DNA of 64,000 nt from Aphrophora alni (Eukaryota; Arthropoda; Insecta; Hemiptera; Aphrophoridae). The notes below the pieces were generated by a model. It did not search any database, had not been told where the DNA came from, and saw only the letters and a list, made by a program, of their open reading frames with translations. How positions within the stretch are numbered: the first letter of the stretch is position 1; each line of letters opens with the position of its first letter. Shown one piece after another: positions 11,931 to 24,668 of this stretch. The translations under genes and the position numbers were made by a program. Location of the stretch: the NCBI GenBank assembly GCA_963513935.1, contig OY740770.1, forward strand, positions 93,466,511 through 93,530,510, given 5' to 3'.

Positions 11931-13491
11931 AATACTGAAAATAACAAATTTTTAGTGTATACCAAAATCTCCCAAAAGAGCATTAAAAGATCCATTTAGT
12001 GCATAGCCAGAAATACAAAATAATCAGAAAGTCAAAATATCTATTAAATTTATTTATTTTAATGATTTTAATCATTTCCAAAAAAATCGTTAATGAATAT
12101 CGAAAAATGTTTGGTATGGATACCGTTATTAAAAAAGCCTTTCTGGTATAGAAAATTGTAATCCTTCATAATACTAAATACTACTTTTGTTACTAGTATT
12201 ACAACAAAGTGAGGTTGACACAACTGTTGTACACTTTACCGAGGCAGATAATTTTATCTGCTTATTATGGCTTTGACATTTAGTATCTATAAAATGTGAA
12301 CTAGGTGATATTTCAAAAAAAAAATCATAAAAATGAAAGGTATAGTAAGCAACGTATGTTCTGAAAAAACAAAACAAAAAAGAAGATCAAAAGCAAATAG
12401 AAGGATAGTCACCAAAGAGTACACAAATAATAAGAGGAAGTAAACCTACATGACTAGTAGATGTTGCTCCAAACCAAAATAATATTATTGGTTTTCCCTT
12501 CTTTGAAATTTTACCACTTTTTTATATAGCCAACGTGCCTTTATTAAATAAATTTTACATTCAGCAAAATCTACTTATCTTAGGAAGTCCAAAATCTTCA
12601 CATCATCTTTGTTGTGAGTAATAATCTATTTTTCTTGGGAGACTGGACATTACATTTCTAACAGTTCAAGACTAAGGACTTTAACAAACTTCAACACAAC
12701 GTAACATAAATTAACTGGTGTCTTCTAATAATTAAATTAGAATGATTTTATATCTGAGGAACATAAATTATTAAATTTAATTGAAAGCAGATGCTAGTAT
12801 TGTTGTGAAATGTAAAGGCTAAAAATTTTACATTTAAAACGTCTCCAAGAATATCTCTAAAACTAAACACTACTTGAAAAAAGTTTTCCCTATAAGATGC
12901 TTCCTTTCAAAGGACAACTAAAATGCCACTTTATTTTATTTTTGTACATTCTTCAGGTTAAATTTGGAGGTAAGGTTGTTTTTTTAAATGGAAACTTATA
13001 TTTTGTATAACAGAATTTACCTGGGAAGAAAAAAAAACAACATACAATTCAAATCAGATAATAATGTTCATACAAAAGTTTTGTATATTTCAAAGAGAAT
13101 AATATTCTGTAAAAAAAAAAAAAAAAAAAAGAAAGAAAACAAGTTTCCATTTAGAAAACAATAAATTTTATAATAATAAATTTTATATAATAATTTTTTT
13201 TTGTTTCATCTGTCATTTAGTTTTTGAGATATTCTTGGTGGAGAAAATTACACTCGGTATATGTGAATCTTAATAATCACTCAAAAAGTGTTCTGATGGA
13301 CATAATTAATGCTTATTTTAGGTCGCTAAATGAAAGATACCAACACATTTTCAGTACAAACCTTTTATATTAAAAAAAGATGATTAAACTTTGGACTAAA
13401 CCCTTATGGTTCAGTGACACAAAGTTTGTGTTCATGTAACAACTAATGATGAAGACTTAATAAGACTAAGGAGTCTAACCACTAACCACTT

Positions 13492-13741
13492 GAAGGGCTA
13501 GAGGGAAGAAGGGGCCAAGTCAGTATTATCAAACTTTTCAAGAGAGCACTTTTAAGATTAATTTTGACCCCTTTTTCCTGCTACAGCATTATTTTCAATC
13601 TATTACTTAATAGTGACTAGACGCATTTTTCCAACAAAACTTTATATGAATGTGAAGTACTCAGCCAGGTCTACCACAATCCAACAATAACTAATTTTGT
13701 GAAAAAAAAGTGACTTGGCCCCTTTTTCCCTCTAGCCCTTC
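13492..13741. mobile_element. 250-bp MITE with ~31-bp TIRs, absent from the paralogous site
   Basis: The left end reads GAAGGGCTAGAGGGAAGAAG and continues GGGCCAAGTCA; the right end is its inverted copy with one change (TGACTTGGCCCC...CTAGCCCTTC). The paralogous position in unit B (about 46837-46847) reads straight through ACCACTTGTTTCTAC with no insert, so the empty site is present in the same window. The flanks suggest a 3-bp target duplication (TTG on the left, GTG on the right, one change), as in PIF/Harbinger- or CACTA-type elements; the superfamily is not certain. Confidence 0.85.
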
Positions 13742-14409
13742 GTGTTTCTACATCTGAAAAAATCCCTAGCCGGCCAGAGTAGACGATGTCAAAATTGCTC
13801 TGCGACAGTGGTTATCATCAAAGGCTGCATTATCCTGTGAAGAAGGTATAGAAAAGCTACTTAGTAGTGCCCGATATAACAAGTGTTATAATAAAGATGA
13901 AAATTATGTAGAAGAGGAGTTTAAGGTAAAAATAAAATAAAGAAATAAAAATAAAATAAATTTAAAAAAAAGATTTTATCTTTTGTACTAAAACGGTACT
14001 TACTTTCTGAACAAGCTTCGTTTTTGTCAGTGTATGAATCACATATTTCCATTTCAAGTGTTAAATACCTAAGTTTCTTCTAACTCAAGTTCCAGTCAAA
14101 TGTTTTGAGATGTACACATTTCTTATCAACTGTCTGTATTTTACTTTGTAACTCAACCAGATTACAATCTGCTTTAGAAATATATTCACAAAGACTAATC
14201 AAAATTTGTGTAAACATGGATCATGTTACAGTATGTAATTTCTTTAATTTTATCAGTTTTATCCTAGTAACGACGGATAAATGTAAAAACGGTAAAATGT
14301 AAAAATACGATCTATATTTTGTAGAATAAAAAAATTATACTTTAGTCCAAAACTAACTGAAAGCCAGCTTTCCAACAAGAAAAGGTAACTTTCATTGCTG
14401 ATCATCAGA

Positions 14410-14532
14410 CTAAATGTGTATATTCAATAATTTTCTTTCTTTATTAACTTGAGCAATGGTTTTGTTTAAAACCTCTTCGGCTGTTAGATACCCACGATCC
14501 AATCGAATTGTCTTCATTCTCACTGTTAGTCC
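14410..14532 (-). CDS. Gene A exon 4 (terminal)
   Basis: 40 codons plus TAG, acceptor TTTACAG. It carries MKTIRLDRGYLTAEEVLNK, matching the C-terminal strand and TPEEVLEKL-like helix of UPF0235, and is nine residues longer than the gene B counterpart. The KSxEK motif seen in gene B is degraded here. Confidence 0.75.
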   Translation of the reverse strand, partial: GLTVRMKTIRLDRGYLTAEEVLNKTIAQVNKERKLLNIHI

Positions 14533-17500
14533 CTGTAAACATATTGGGATTTATTTATACATATTTTCATTACATTTAATCTGATGATGTGAACTTTGTC
14601 AGATTTAAAACTGAATTTTATAAAATGTATAAAAAGAACCGTGCAAAAACATTGTATCAAATGTAAAGTAATAGAAATGAATCTGGTCCTAACATATCAC
14701 TGATCAGCGACTTACATTTTGGCAGTCCCTAAGCAAATGCCGTCTAAGAGCATATTCAGTATTTTCCATTGACTTGGAATAGTGGCACAACATAAGCATG
14801 GTTCATACTCCATATTGTAACTTGAAGAAGAGATAAATGAGTGTCTTGAAACTCCTCGTGTATAGTTTGAAATTGCATTGAAGTTATTTATGATTTAAAC
14901 GAGGGAAAGTTTTGTAAGATTTACTGGAACCTCAAAGAAGATCTTCAAGTGATTTAAGTTACTAATCACCAAAAAACGTTTACACTTTGGTCCCTACAAA
15001 TATAATACTATTAAACTTGCAACATCAGAAACCAACCAAATTCCTAACCAAATTAAAAACTAATATATAATCTAAATACTTTTTCATCTATCACTCCTAC
15101 ATACATTCTCTCTTTCTATCAAATTTCCAATACAATACAATACAATACAATACAATACAATACAATACAATACAATACAATACAATACAATACAATGCAA
15201 TACAATACAATACAATACAATACAATACAATACAATACAATACAATACAATACAATACAATACAGTTTATAGCGCTCAAAAAGATCTGTAAAATACTTTT
15301 ATTTTATCGCGAATAACATTTATCAATAGGTTTAAAAAAAAGAGGATATAATTACGTTGTAAGACAGTATTATTAGGATACTTTATGACAGTTTGTACAA
15401 ATGATTTTTATTACTAATCTGTGTTAAAAGCGTATTTCATCCAAGGGTTTACTTTTTCTTCCACCTAACTCCAACCTCAATAAGTTCTCAAGAATTTGAA
15501 ACAACAGTCTGAATTGAGGTAAGAAATATGTAAAAAGCAACCGAGACGGACTGAGACTGATTAACCGAAACCCAATTTATATACTTTGAAAGTACTACCA
15601 ATTTATCATAATCAAGTCTCCAACGAAAAAGCATAGAATAGGTCCTATCTACGCTCTGCTTATACTTAACACTCATTACAGTTATTCTGTGGTCATTCAC
15701 ACATTTGATTCAATCACACAACTCTCATACTATATATTTACATTACTTCTAGAAAATACTTATGCATGAACTCGAGTCGGCTGATATTATAGTTGGACTG
15801 TTAATCTGTGAAATTATCCCCCCCCCCACTTGCCGTTCTAATACGATAACTGTCCACATACCGTGAAGTTTTAGTTTTTAATAAGTCAATATTTATGTCA
15901 CCGCTTATAATGAGATAATTTTTAATTATTGTTTGTGTATGTACAATTAATTCATCTATAAAATATTCAGCATTAAAAGCATGAAGTCTGTAAATAGCGA
16001 TAAGATTAATTTGAATATCAAATAAGCCTATTCGTTTATGCACGATAGCAGCAGTTGTAAAGTCAACTACTAAACTAGTGTAAATAATATGTTCGGACAC
16101 GTAAAGTATTACCACTCCAGCTCGGTAATTATTTTTACGTAGTGAGTTTCAACGGATTTTCCCAACTCATTTTCTAGAGTACTGTACTTATTTGATTTTT
16201 CGATTCTTCTCTCATTTCTGGAAGAAAACAAAGTCTCGTATGCTTGGTTTTTTACTTTTCCTTCGTGTTCTTGAACAACGTTCACAACGCCATAATTCCT
16301 TAACATTCTGCAGGTAATCTATATCCTCACGTCACATTTTAACGCAGGTGCCATGAAAAAAGGATTGACAATCACTACATTGATTTTTTTTCTCTGTCGA
16401 GCAGATATTGTCACACGTTTGCACTTGTCACTCATTTCAAGTAAGAACGAATAATAACAAAATGAGTAATTATAATGAATTACAATTAATGAATAAGTAT
16501 AATAATAACACCGGTAACTCCAATAATAGGTATATTTAAAATCAACTATATGGAAAGGTATTATTATAGTCGGAACATGCAACTTGAGACCTTACGTAAC
16601 TACTGATAAAATAACAATCGGCTGCGATACGACGGTCCACTTCATGCACTGTTATGCAATACCATTGAATGGTGTAGAAGTAAGTACAATAAAACAAAAA
16701 ACAAAACAAAATACAACCTATCACAAATACAATAAAATATATAATTAATTAATAATAAATAATGAATACTTGAAGAAACAGGAAAAATTCAAATTATATA
16801 TACCGGATGTCTCAAAAGTGTGGGTACGGCTAAATATTTTGCAGTAGAGTAATATTATTATATAAAATTCAACAGCTATTAATTATGGCGAAAAATAAAT
16901 GTTTCATTTCAAAACTATCAACCAATTTTGAAGTCTACGGTTCAAAAGCTACACAGCGATTAGAAGTAACCGGAAGTATTTAAAAGATAGACCACGCTCC
17001 ATAAGGCATACAAGTTTTCCAGCAGATATTAAATTAAACTTCATTCAATTTTTTTTAAATCCTAAAGACTCTCCTCATGTCATTTTTTGTTCATAATGTA
17101 ATTACAAACATTATTTTAAATCATATACTTAAGGAAAACCAATTTAAGCCATTTAAACTGCAAACAAAACAGGAGTTGAAGATGATTTCAATCGTGTAGT
17201 AGAGTTTACTGATATTGTAGTAAGCAAGACTGATTTGGATATAAATTTCTTAAGACGTATTATTTTGTCTAATGGGGTAAATTTATAGTTAAATGTAGTT
17301 TGAGTGCACATAACTTTCATTATTGGTCAGAAGAAAATCCCTATTGAATGGAACAATGTTGCAAAATCAGATTTTGCCTACAAATAGAAATATGGTTGGT
17401 GATTTTTTTAAAACGTGTCGATACCATACGTTTTCAAAACTATTCTGATTTTGGTCAAGATGTTGGTGTAATCCGACTCCCTGAGACGGCCTAGAATTAA

Positions 17501-20500
17501 ATTTAAATCAGCTCCTTGCTAAATTTACAAAAAAAACAGTTATTTCTTGTACAAATCCTAAATCTTTTAATATTGTGAGAATTGTAGGAAGCAGGGCAGT
17601 GTTCGAATAAATTACCTAGTTTGAAGGTGTACGGTCAGACGTGCTAACTACAGAACAACAGGAGTTTATATCATAATAAAAAGTTGTTTAAAAAATCTGA
17701 GATAGAAAGGATTTACAAAAAGAAATGAAAAACATATTTAAATTTTAAAAGTTTTGTAGAAAAATGTTACTTAAAAAAATTCAAAATATTATTACAAAAT
17801 CAAAGAAATAAAAAATTAATCATGGAAAGTGATATTACTAAAGGAATAAATTAAAATGGGGCAAAAGGATACAAACACGTATAAATAATGGCGATTTTTA
17901 TGAAATAGAGTCCATAATATATAGTGTTTGTAATTAAAATGTTTGTAGTAAAATAATGTAAAAATATTAATTATTGCACCTGGTATTTAATATTTTGTAA
18001 GACCTGTAAATCGACAAAGTGTGATAAATTTTGGATTAAGAGTTGTTGAAATACGTCAGTATAAAGGGAAATAACGGAATAATTAGAAATAATACTAAAA
18101 TATAATTAATTTGTGGTAGGTAAACATGAACTATTACAAATCTAATACGATATTTTAGTACGACAATGTGAGAACTAGATTAACATGAAATTTATGACCA
18201 TAAAAGTAATAACTTTTTTTATCGAAAAACATAATGAAAACAATAGACATAAATTCGAAAAAATATGAATTTTTCAGTTTTACAATTTTACACTTATTAT
18301 GAATCAAACAAAAATTATTCAAGTTGGCAAAAAGTTCAACATAATTAAACATAAAATTCGTTATGAGAGAGGAACAAATAGAATTCGTCAATGGTGAGTA
18401 ACGTAAATGATATTCAACGTACGACTACCATTTAAGTGTTTTAGTAATTCAGAGAAGCTACTGAATTCAATGACGTTTACAAAATGAAAATACATATTGG
18501 TAGACGGAAGTTATGGAAAATCTATTTGAAAAGGAACTCTTTCTTTATAAATATGAAATTGCTAGACTCTACCAAACTTTCTCGACCAAAGTTTACAAAT
18601 CTGTGTCAGTATTGGTTTTCTTAAAGTGGTGTAGTTGAACCCGCCCTAGTGCACTGCCCAGGTGATTTAATTAGTGTAAAAATAAACACATGTAAAATTA
18701 AACTATCAATTATAAAAAACATTAATTAATTGAGAATTGCCTAATAAAAACGGAAAAATAGAATACATTACCTAATTAATTGAACTAGATATGGAAATCG
18801 ACGAAAAACTAAAGAGAAAATATAGTTAATAGAAATAGTCAGGTAGTCTTCGTTGCTATTATTCGGAGGAGCTTGTAAACACCCTCTACTGAGAGCATAG
18901 CACTTCTACAATATCTACGAAAGGCCTCCACTTCCAGACCAGAAGGTGGATTTCTCTTAGCTGAAAATACTACTTCCACTGTAAATAGACTTATAGTTGT
19001 AATCTTACCATACAAATGACAATTAAATTAATTTAACCAGAAAGTTAACCCAGAAGCGAAAAGGACATACATTTTTCAAGTTTTAAATTAAGCAATATTC
19101 AACTAAAACTTCAAGACCTACTTACAACATTATTTTTACGACATAAATCGGCAGGTGATGTCGCTACACTGTAGCTGTTTGGAGTGAAAAAAACTTGAAG
19201 TATTTTGAGCCAGCTGACAACTCTAGCGACTTCAACGCACCACTTCAAGGAAGCTGTAGAACGTAGCTACTAACTCCAAGGACTGAAAGCTTTATTTCGA
19301 AGATAAATACAGGAGTCAAAGTCGTCTCAAATAAGGTACCAAAGGGCAAACACCTAATGACGTCTCAACAAATTTTTGAAATTAAAAGAAAAAACCTAAT
19401 AATAGTTTTGTTGCATGGTAAATTATTCATTAACAAATAACTAGTTCATACCATCATGTCTGTTGTGGGTTTGAATATCGGTAGTTATTATCATGCAGTT
19501 GAGCAATTGATACGACTTTAAACTCCACAAAAAAGGAATAGTAATAATACAATAAATTTATAATAACATACAAGTAATTTTGTTAATTTTCCAAAAAGTA
19601 TAACTACTAAACAAAAAAGGTAATCAAAATCTGTTTTCACCATTGAATTTATCGATAAGTTTTAGAAAACAAGGTACCACTAAATCACATTAAAAAAAAT
19701 TAGCTTTTAATTCAATATGGCGGATTTATGGTGGACAGAAATTTCGAAAATGTCGTTAAATAGTTTATACTAACCATAATCAATAGCCATTGAATTTTAT
19801 GTGATAATATTACTCTTCTGGCTTATCCAGACATAGGTAGATTAATAAATATAGCAATAAATAAATAAATCAAATTAACAATATAAATTATAAATGTGAA
19901 ATGTTCTTTAAATTTGAAAGGATCTCATCTCTATTACAAAAGGTTCCTAATAAATTGATTCAGACAGCAGTAGCCTAAGGATGTTTTGAAAAGATAAAAA
20001 AAAAAAAAAAAAAAAATTACCGGTAGCTTATTATAAAGCTCACGATGGTGATGGAAGTTTAGTATATAAACTTAAATTGTAATGTTTATTACGATGATGA
20101 CAAGATTTTCTGTTGCAGTAACAGTGTTTGTCCTTCTTTTGTGCACAATTAGAAGTGTAATAATCACAAAATCGCTAAAAACGTTTGAACACGACTAAAA
20201 TTTTGTTAATCCAGACAAAAGGTTAATAGCTTCTTCTTTGCAGGATAAACACGCGTAACATATTAACAACTGATAATTTTCCCACACTAGAATTCCATGT
20301 TTCAGATAGGAATGCATTATCTCATAGAAGCTGTTATAAGAATTGAGGTTTTGCGGTAATATTTTAAATATTGAAGTAGAAATACATTTGAAGCGCTTTT
20401 ATTTATATGATCAGTCCAAGTGATTATATTATCAATGAGAAAGATTCAAGAACTTTGTTCAATTTACTTCCATTAGTTTTTCTTCTCTCCTAGTAAGACA

Positions 20501-21148
20501 CTTGGTGCTTGATTAGAGATTTTCTTTAACTTAAAATACATATATTTTGTATTCTCATGGCTATTTAAATCTATTTTTCAGGAAAATACTGGTCTAAGGC
20601 ATTGATGTAAGAAAGCTTTTTTGCTCTAAAATATTCAATGAGTTTGCTTTCAAAGTTAAAGTAGTCATCTCAGAAAATTGTATAAATATATCCACACATA
20701 TTGCTGATGACAAGTCATTAACATAAATTAAAAATAAAACTAGCTAAGAACAATTCTAGTTAAATAATACAAGAATAAAAATTCGCGCCTAAATGATTAA
20801 CGTAGGTCTTTTTTCATGCGAAAAATTCATTTACTTACAAGTTCCGATATATCAATAATTACCATTAAACAAGCAATAATTGTACATTTGACCTTAATAG
20901 TTATAAACGTAACAATTGTGTTGAAATGGGGTAAATCTATTGTTTTGGGGTGTGATTAAAAGATTTACCTACGGATCAATGATTGTAAAACACTTTTAGA
21001 GGGTTTAAATAACCAGATTGGTTTCTACAAACTAATAATAAACTAAATCTAAGGCGTACTTTTCAGTTCGAATTCTGTGCGTTTTTATTGTATAATAAAA
21101 TAATTATTTATTAAAAATTTTCCATTACAGCCGTATATATTAGGATGC

Positions 21149-21194
<46 letters not shown>

Positions 21195-22302
21195 TTATCA
21201 TTACTGCCTTTTACGTTTAAACACAACACACGCGCTCGCGCGCGAGCGCGTAATGTTATACATAAATTATTAAAAATATTTTCATCATTTCATAGATCCC
21301 TTTGTTACAAAAATCCCTTTTAAGAATACACACGTGCAGAAATTCCTGAATTTTTTAAATAAAATTGTAGATGGTTTGACAATATTTGAACAGAAATGTT
21401 TTTTATTGCTAGATTTTTCTATTGTTAGATTTTTCTTTTCTATTATAATACCTTTCAATTCTTCCGAAGAAGAAGGTCAAATGTAATTGACCAGGATTTA
21501 AGGTGACTTCACAAGCTGGCAGGGGATCTTGAAGGTCATAGAGTGGTAATATTTTTCCAAATTATACTTCTGTCAACGATTACGATTCGTGCTGTGTGTG
21601 ATGTTGATCCGACTCTTTGTACCACATTCAATAGTTTGTGGATACATCTGTAGTTCTTATGAGTTTTAATGGTTTCCAGCATGGCAAAGTACCGAGCCGA
21701 CGGGACATCAAACGGTAAATTTGTTTACGTGTACCGGGCACTGGAGTAGCTGATTTGTATTTTCTCTACAAATAATAAAATATTTGGTTATTAACAAAGC
21801 TGGATGGGTGGAAATGTGCTTCGTCCGACATATACAGTTTGTTAACAAACACTTCGCCAAATTCATCTCTGCAAGCAGTCGATCACTGAATTGTTGTCCC
21901 ATTACTCGATCGTTGGAGTTTAGTTCTTGGACAATTTGCAACTTTTACGGATGATATTCTTTGAACACTTGAATTACAGAACCGTAAAGACACTGTTTGA
22001 CAACTAATTGAACGATGTGAACTTCTTATTTCACCAGCAAGATCAATATTTTCTGGCCTACGAATAATTCGATCACTTCCCGAGGTTACTTTTTCAACCT
22101 CGGGAATCGGTTCCTCAAATTGCTTATTCGTAAATGCATGTGTTGATGGAATACGATCATGACGTCAATAACTTAGTGTCGGTGAAACAGCTTTAATGGC
22201 AACACACGTTGTACATCACTCCAAACTTCCATAATAACCAAATGACAACAATGCCTAAACAAGTTCTATTATTTTATTCGAAGTCAAAAATGACCCAGGG
22301 GG

Positions 22303-22368
<66 letters not shown>

Positions 22369-24525
22369 AATTTCTCGTTTTATGAATCACAATGTAACTA
22401 CTAATCTTTTTTTTTATTTGTATTTGAATTTATTTGTCTTATAATATTAACCTTGATGATTTTAACCTAGCGTTTTTGGAAATACCAGCACAATTGAAAA
22501 AAGAAAAAATATGCCCTCTGCCCTCTAACTGAGCGATCCTTGGTTTTTAAAGTACTTTAAAATTAAGAGAGAAAGGGTATAGAGGGAAAGATGAGATGGA
22601 CCAGTAAATACCATTTTACCAAGTTTAAAATTAACTAACATTTATCTTACGTTTTGACCAAACGGACTACTGCATTTTATACAATGTTTTTGCAGAGTTT
22701 ATTATTATTGTAAGTTTTTCAGTAATATTGTATTTTTAAAATATAGGCCTATTACTTGCTATCAGTAAATACTTACACTAATTATTTTTATTGCACTTTC
22801 TGGAATTCCGTATATTTTCGAAAAATATCGAATCAATTCTCTATTGGTACTAAGTCCATAATGTGCATTTAAGTTCATTCCAATTTTTTTATTACTTTGA
22901 ACTGTAAATAAAAAACATAAAATATATGAAAACATGTCTATGTGTTTAATTAATTAGTGTTGACATTATGAAATTGAAATTTCACTTAGGTTAAATATAA
23001 AATCAGTATTTTAATCCTGTTACAACTGTGATATGATTAAGCTATTGAAAATTAATTTTAAAGTTGTTATTTCTACTTTTAAGAGAGGCTAATTTTAAAT
23101 TGATAATCTGGATTATTGTTATGACCCTTGCAGTGAAACTTATCAGTTGCGGAATTTCAGTGCTAACGGAGATTGGAAAAAAAAATTAACTAAAATTACA
23201 TACTCTAACAATTCCTCGACAAATGTTAGACGAACTTTCCATACAGATTTTAGATATTATGTAATAATCATTACATTTATGACCTACCAAATACGTAGGT
23301 GTTCTTTTGCCCATGCCACGCAATTACGTACAGTAAAATGTTTCCTTTGTGATCTGTTTGGACGGGACACTTTTTTACTGTTAGCCAATCTTCAGCCCTC
23401 ATAGCAGGATACTGTAAAAATACACAGTAAATACAAACAAAAATAAATGGGATAAATGTTCGTCAAACTTTCTTATAAATCTATAACAATATAACGCCAA
23501 ACCATAAGTTAACAAAAATACTCGTTCCACAAATGCTTTCGTTATTGGTAAAAAAGATAAAATAAACCATGAACACCGTTAGAATGTTAAATATTGAAGA
23601 ATCATGTACATTTAGACAGACAAATTAAACTATCACGTTGAATACAGGGTAGTTTGGAGCTGTTTTAATAAATGGAATGACAAACAAAAGATAATAAAAT
23701 CATCCTAAAGTTAGACCGCGGTAGTATTGAGATGGTGCTACTATTAGGCACTTGCTGTTGTGAAACAGCCTCGTTACTCCAGAACCTTTTTGTGAGCGAT
23801 AGAAAAGCCCTTTACGAAACATGATTAATTTGAAGTCTAATTAATTCAGGTGTCTTAACTGGGAAAAATCAGTGCTTAGATAGGTGAAAACATTCGTCCT
23901 AAAAACGTATTAAATTGAGAACAAGTATTATTTTTTTATAGAATTACAACAACATATTTCTATCTCTTGATTAGGCCAAAATGTCTCCTCAGTGATATAG
24001 AACCAAAAATATTGTAGTTGGTAGAACAAGATATCGTTTCTAGTTCCATGTAACAGGGACAGAGGTATCGGTCTGAGAGAAATGCGTGATATAGGCTAAC
24101 GTATGGTCGGGCATGAATTGTAGGGGCTTTAATTAGAATCCTAATTAGAATCTGGGAAGAATTCTAGTATAGTAACATGTGCACCTACAATAATGATTAC
24201 GTTTTAGCTGTACTAGAGGAAATATAAGTGTGACCTTTGTACCCCAAAGTGATAAAATGGGTAAAATATGTTCATGGCTATTGTAAACGATATTTTAGTT
24301 TTATAGTCAGGATTCTATAAACTTACCTAATCAAAAATATAAATATACATGTTGCAATATAAAAGATTGTACATACTACGTAAATGACAGTTATTAATAA
24401 TACTAAATTTAACCCGTCAAACTTACCAACTTTATGTATTCTGGAGTCGTTTGATTATCTGAATACAAGCCATTTGGTAACACAACAAATATTGCACATA
24501 AAAAAATAATATGTTTTACATTCAT
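14410..24525 (-). CDS. Gene A: secreted UPF0235/DUF167-like protein (4 exons)
   Basis: Four minus-strand exons join to 156 codons: 24427-24525, 23288-23411, 22777-22901, 14410-14532. All donors read GTAAGT or GTAGGT and all acceptors read TTTACAG, with phases 0, 1, 0. Exon 1 encodes a signal peptide (MNVKHIIFLCAIFVVLPNG...YS, likely cleavage near residue 22). The rest aligns to UPF0235/DUF167 (YggU, human C15orf40): CPVQTDHKGNILL, then RELIRYFSKIYGIPESAIKI, then LTAEEVLNK. The normal family member is a ~100-residue intracellular alpha/beta protein of unclear function. Here the APP-x-x-GEAN signature is replaced (AHYGLSTNRE). Intron 3 is about 8.2 kb and full of transposons. The paralogue at 47552-52159 has the same structure, which is strong evidence that this is a real gene. 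Function is unknown; secretion is inferred. Confidence 0.8.
15128..15264. repeat. (ATACA)n pentanucleotide microsatellite
   Basis: About 27 head-to-tail copies of TACAA with a single substitution (TGCAA near 15197). It is absent from the equivalent place in unit B. The open frame across it (YCIVL repeats) is an artefact. Confidence 0.95.
15800..16140 (-). pseudogene. LINE apurinic-like endonuclease fragment
   Basis: The minus strand reads NNYRAGVVILYVSEHI, then LIAIYRLHAFNAEYFIDELI and YLIISGDINIDLL. This is the characteristic text of the N-terminal endonuclease of CR1/L2/Jockey-type non-LTR retrotransposons (IAIYRP...GDxNIDxL). The frame breaks at about 16115-16140 and after about 15810, where a C run (15819-15828) lies. 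It sits in intron 3 of gene A. Confidence 0.7.
16803..17700 (+). pseudogene. Decayed mariner/Tc1-superfamily transposon (plus strand)
   Basis: At 16803 CCGGATGTCTCAAAAGTGTG is typical of the ends of insect IS630/mariner-type elements. At about 17240-17400 the plus strand, with frame breaks, reads INFLRRIILS, then HNFHYWSEENPYW, as in transposases of this superfamily (FLxRIIFSDExxF...N.HNxxYWSEENPH). Many stops follow. It is present in unit A but not in the corresponding part of unit B. Confidence 0.55.
17701..21150. other. Intron 3 interior of gene A, no recognised feature
   Basis: AT-rich sequence without an identifiable protein. Two GC-richer patches (about 18840-18980 and 19140-19340) look like remnants of inserted elements, but I cannot name them. 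An A run lies at about 19998-20016. Confidence 0.4.
21151..21188. repeat. (AT)n microsatellite
   Basis: About 38 bp of alternating AT. Confidence 0.95.
21231..21250. repeat. Perfect 20-bp CG-rich palindrome
   Basis: CGCGCTCGCG followed by CGCGAGCGCG is an exact palindrome with eight CpG steps, inside DNA that is otherwise strongly AT-rich and just after an AT microsatellite. Confidence 0.9.
21480..22300 (-). pseudogene. Decayed mariner/Tc1-superfamily transposase (minus strand)
   Basis: The minus strand reads LQIVQELNSNDRVMGQQF, then MSDEAHFHPSSFVNNQ in an adjacent frame. This matches the transposase segment (LQxVQxL...SDEAHFHLxGxVNxQ) of insect mariner-superfamily elements. Upstream (about 21950-22280), sequence matching 49590-49930 of unit B is the N-terminal part of the same element, so this copy inserted before the segmental duplication. 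Frameshifts and stops are frequent. Confidence 0.6.
22306..22367. repeat. (TA)n(CA)n microsatellite
   Basis: About 55 bp of TA followed by CACACA. It lies just outside the mariner relic and is not present at the unit B counterpart. Confidence 0.9.
22777..22901 (-). CDS. Gene A exon 3
   Basis: 125 bp, acceptor TTTACAG, donor GTAAGT. With the last base of exon 2 it opens VQSNKKIGMNL and carries the helix region RELIRYFSKIYGIPESAIKI, equivalent to the AELxRYLSKVLxL...DV segment of UPF0235 proteins. Confidence 0.8.
23288..23411 (-). CDS. Gene A exon 2
   Basis: 124 bp (41 codons plus one base), acceptor TTTACAG, donor GTAGGT. It carries CPVQTDHKGNILLYVIAW, the N-terminal strand of the UPF0235-like fold, and the exon ends at the same phase as in gene B. 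Confidence 0.8.
24427..24525 (-). CDS. Gene A exon 1 (signal peptide)
   Basis: 33 codons from ATG at 24525 to a GTAAGT donor (24426-24421). Positively charged start, hydrophobic core (IIFLCAIFVVL), then a polar region LPNGLYSDNQTT typical around a signal-peptidase site. First six residues are identical to gene B exon 1. Confidence 0.8.
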
Positions 24526-24574
24526 TTTATGTTTTATTTTATTTATAAATAAGAAACGCCACAACATACAACTA

Positions 24575-24668
24575 ACTTTAACTAACTTTGTAAAAATTGT
24601 TGTCGAACACTTGATAAGAATTAATCTCAGGGGGTATAATGTACAATTTTATTGTATGAGATAGTCAT
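24575..24668 (-). promoter_or_regulatory. Conserved upstream block of gene A (candidate core promoter)
   Basis: Read on the minus strand, TTCTTATCAAGTGTTCGACA and a later AAAGTTAGTT segment are shared with gene B upstream DNA (52203-52333) better than most of the flank. A TATA-like ACATTATACC lies about 25-30 bases before the TCAAGTG initiator-like sequence. Conservation is seen directly; promoter function is inferred. Confidence 0.4.

Noticed and set aside
15097..15279. Open frame of repeated YCIVL
   Set aside because: It is the translation of a pentanucleotide microsatellite.
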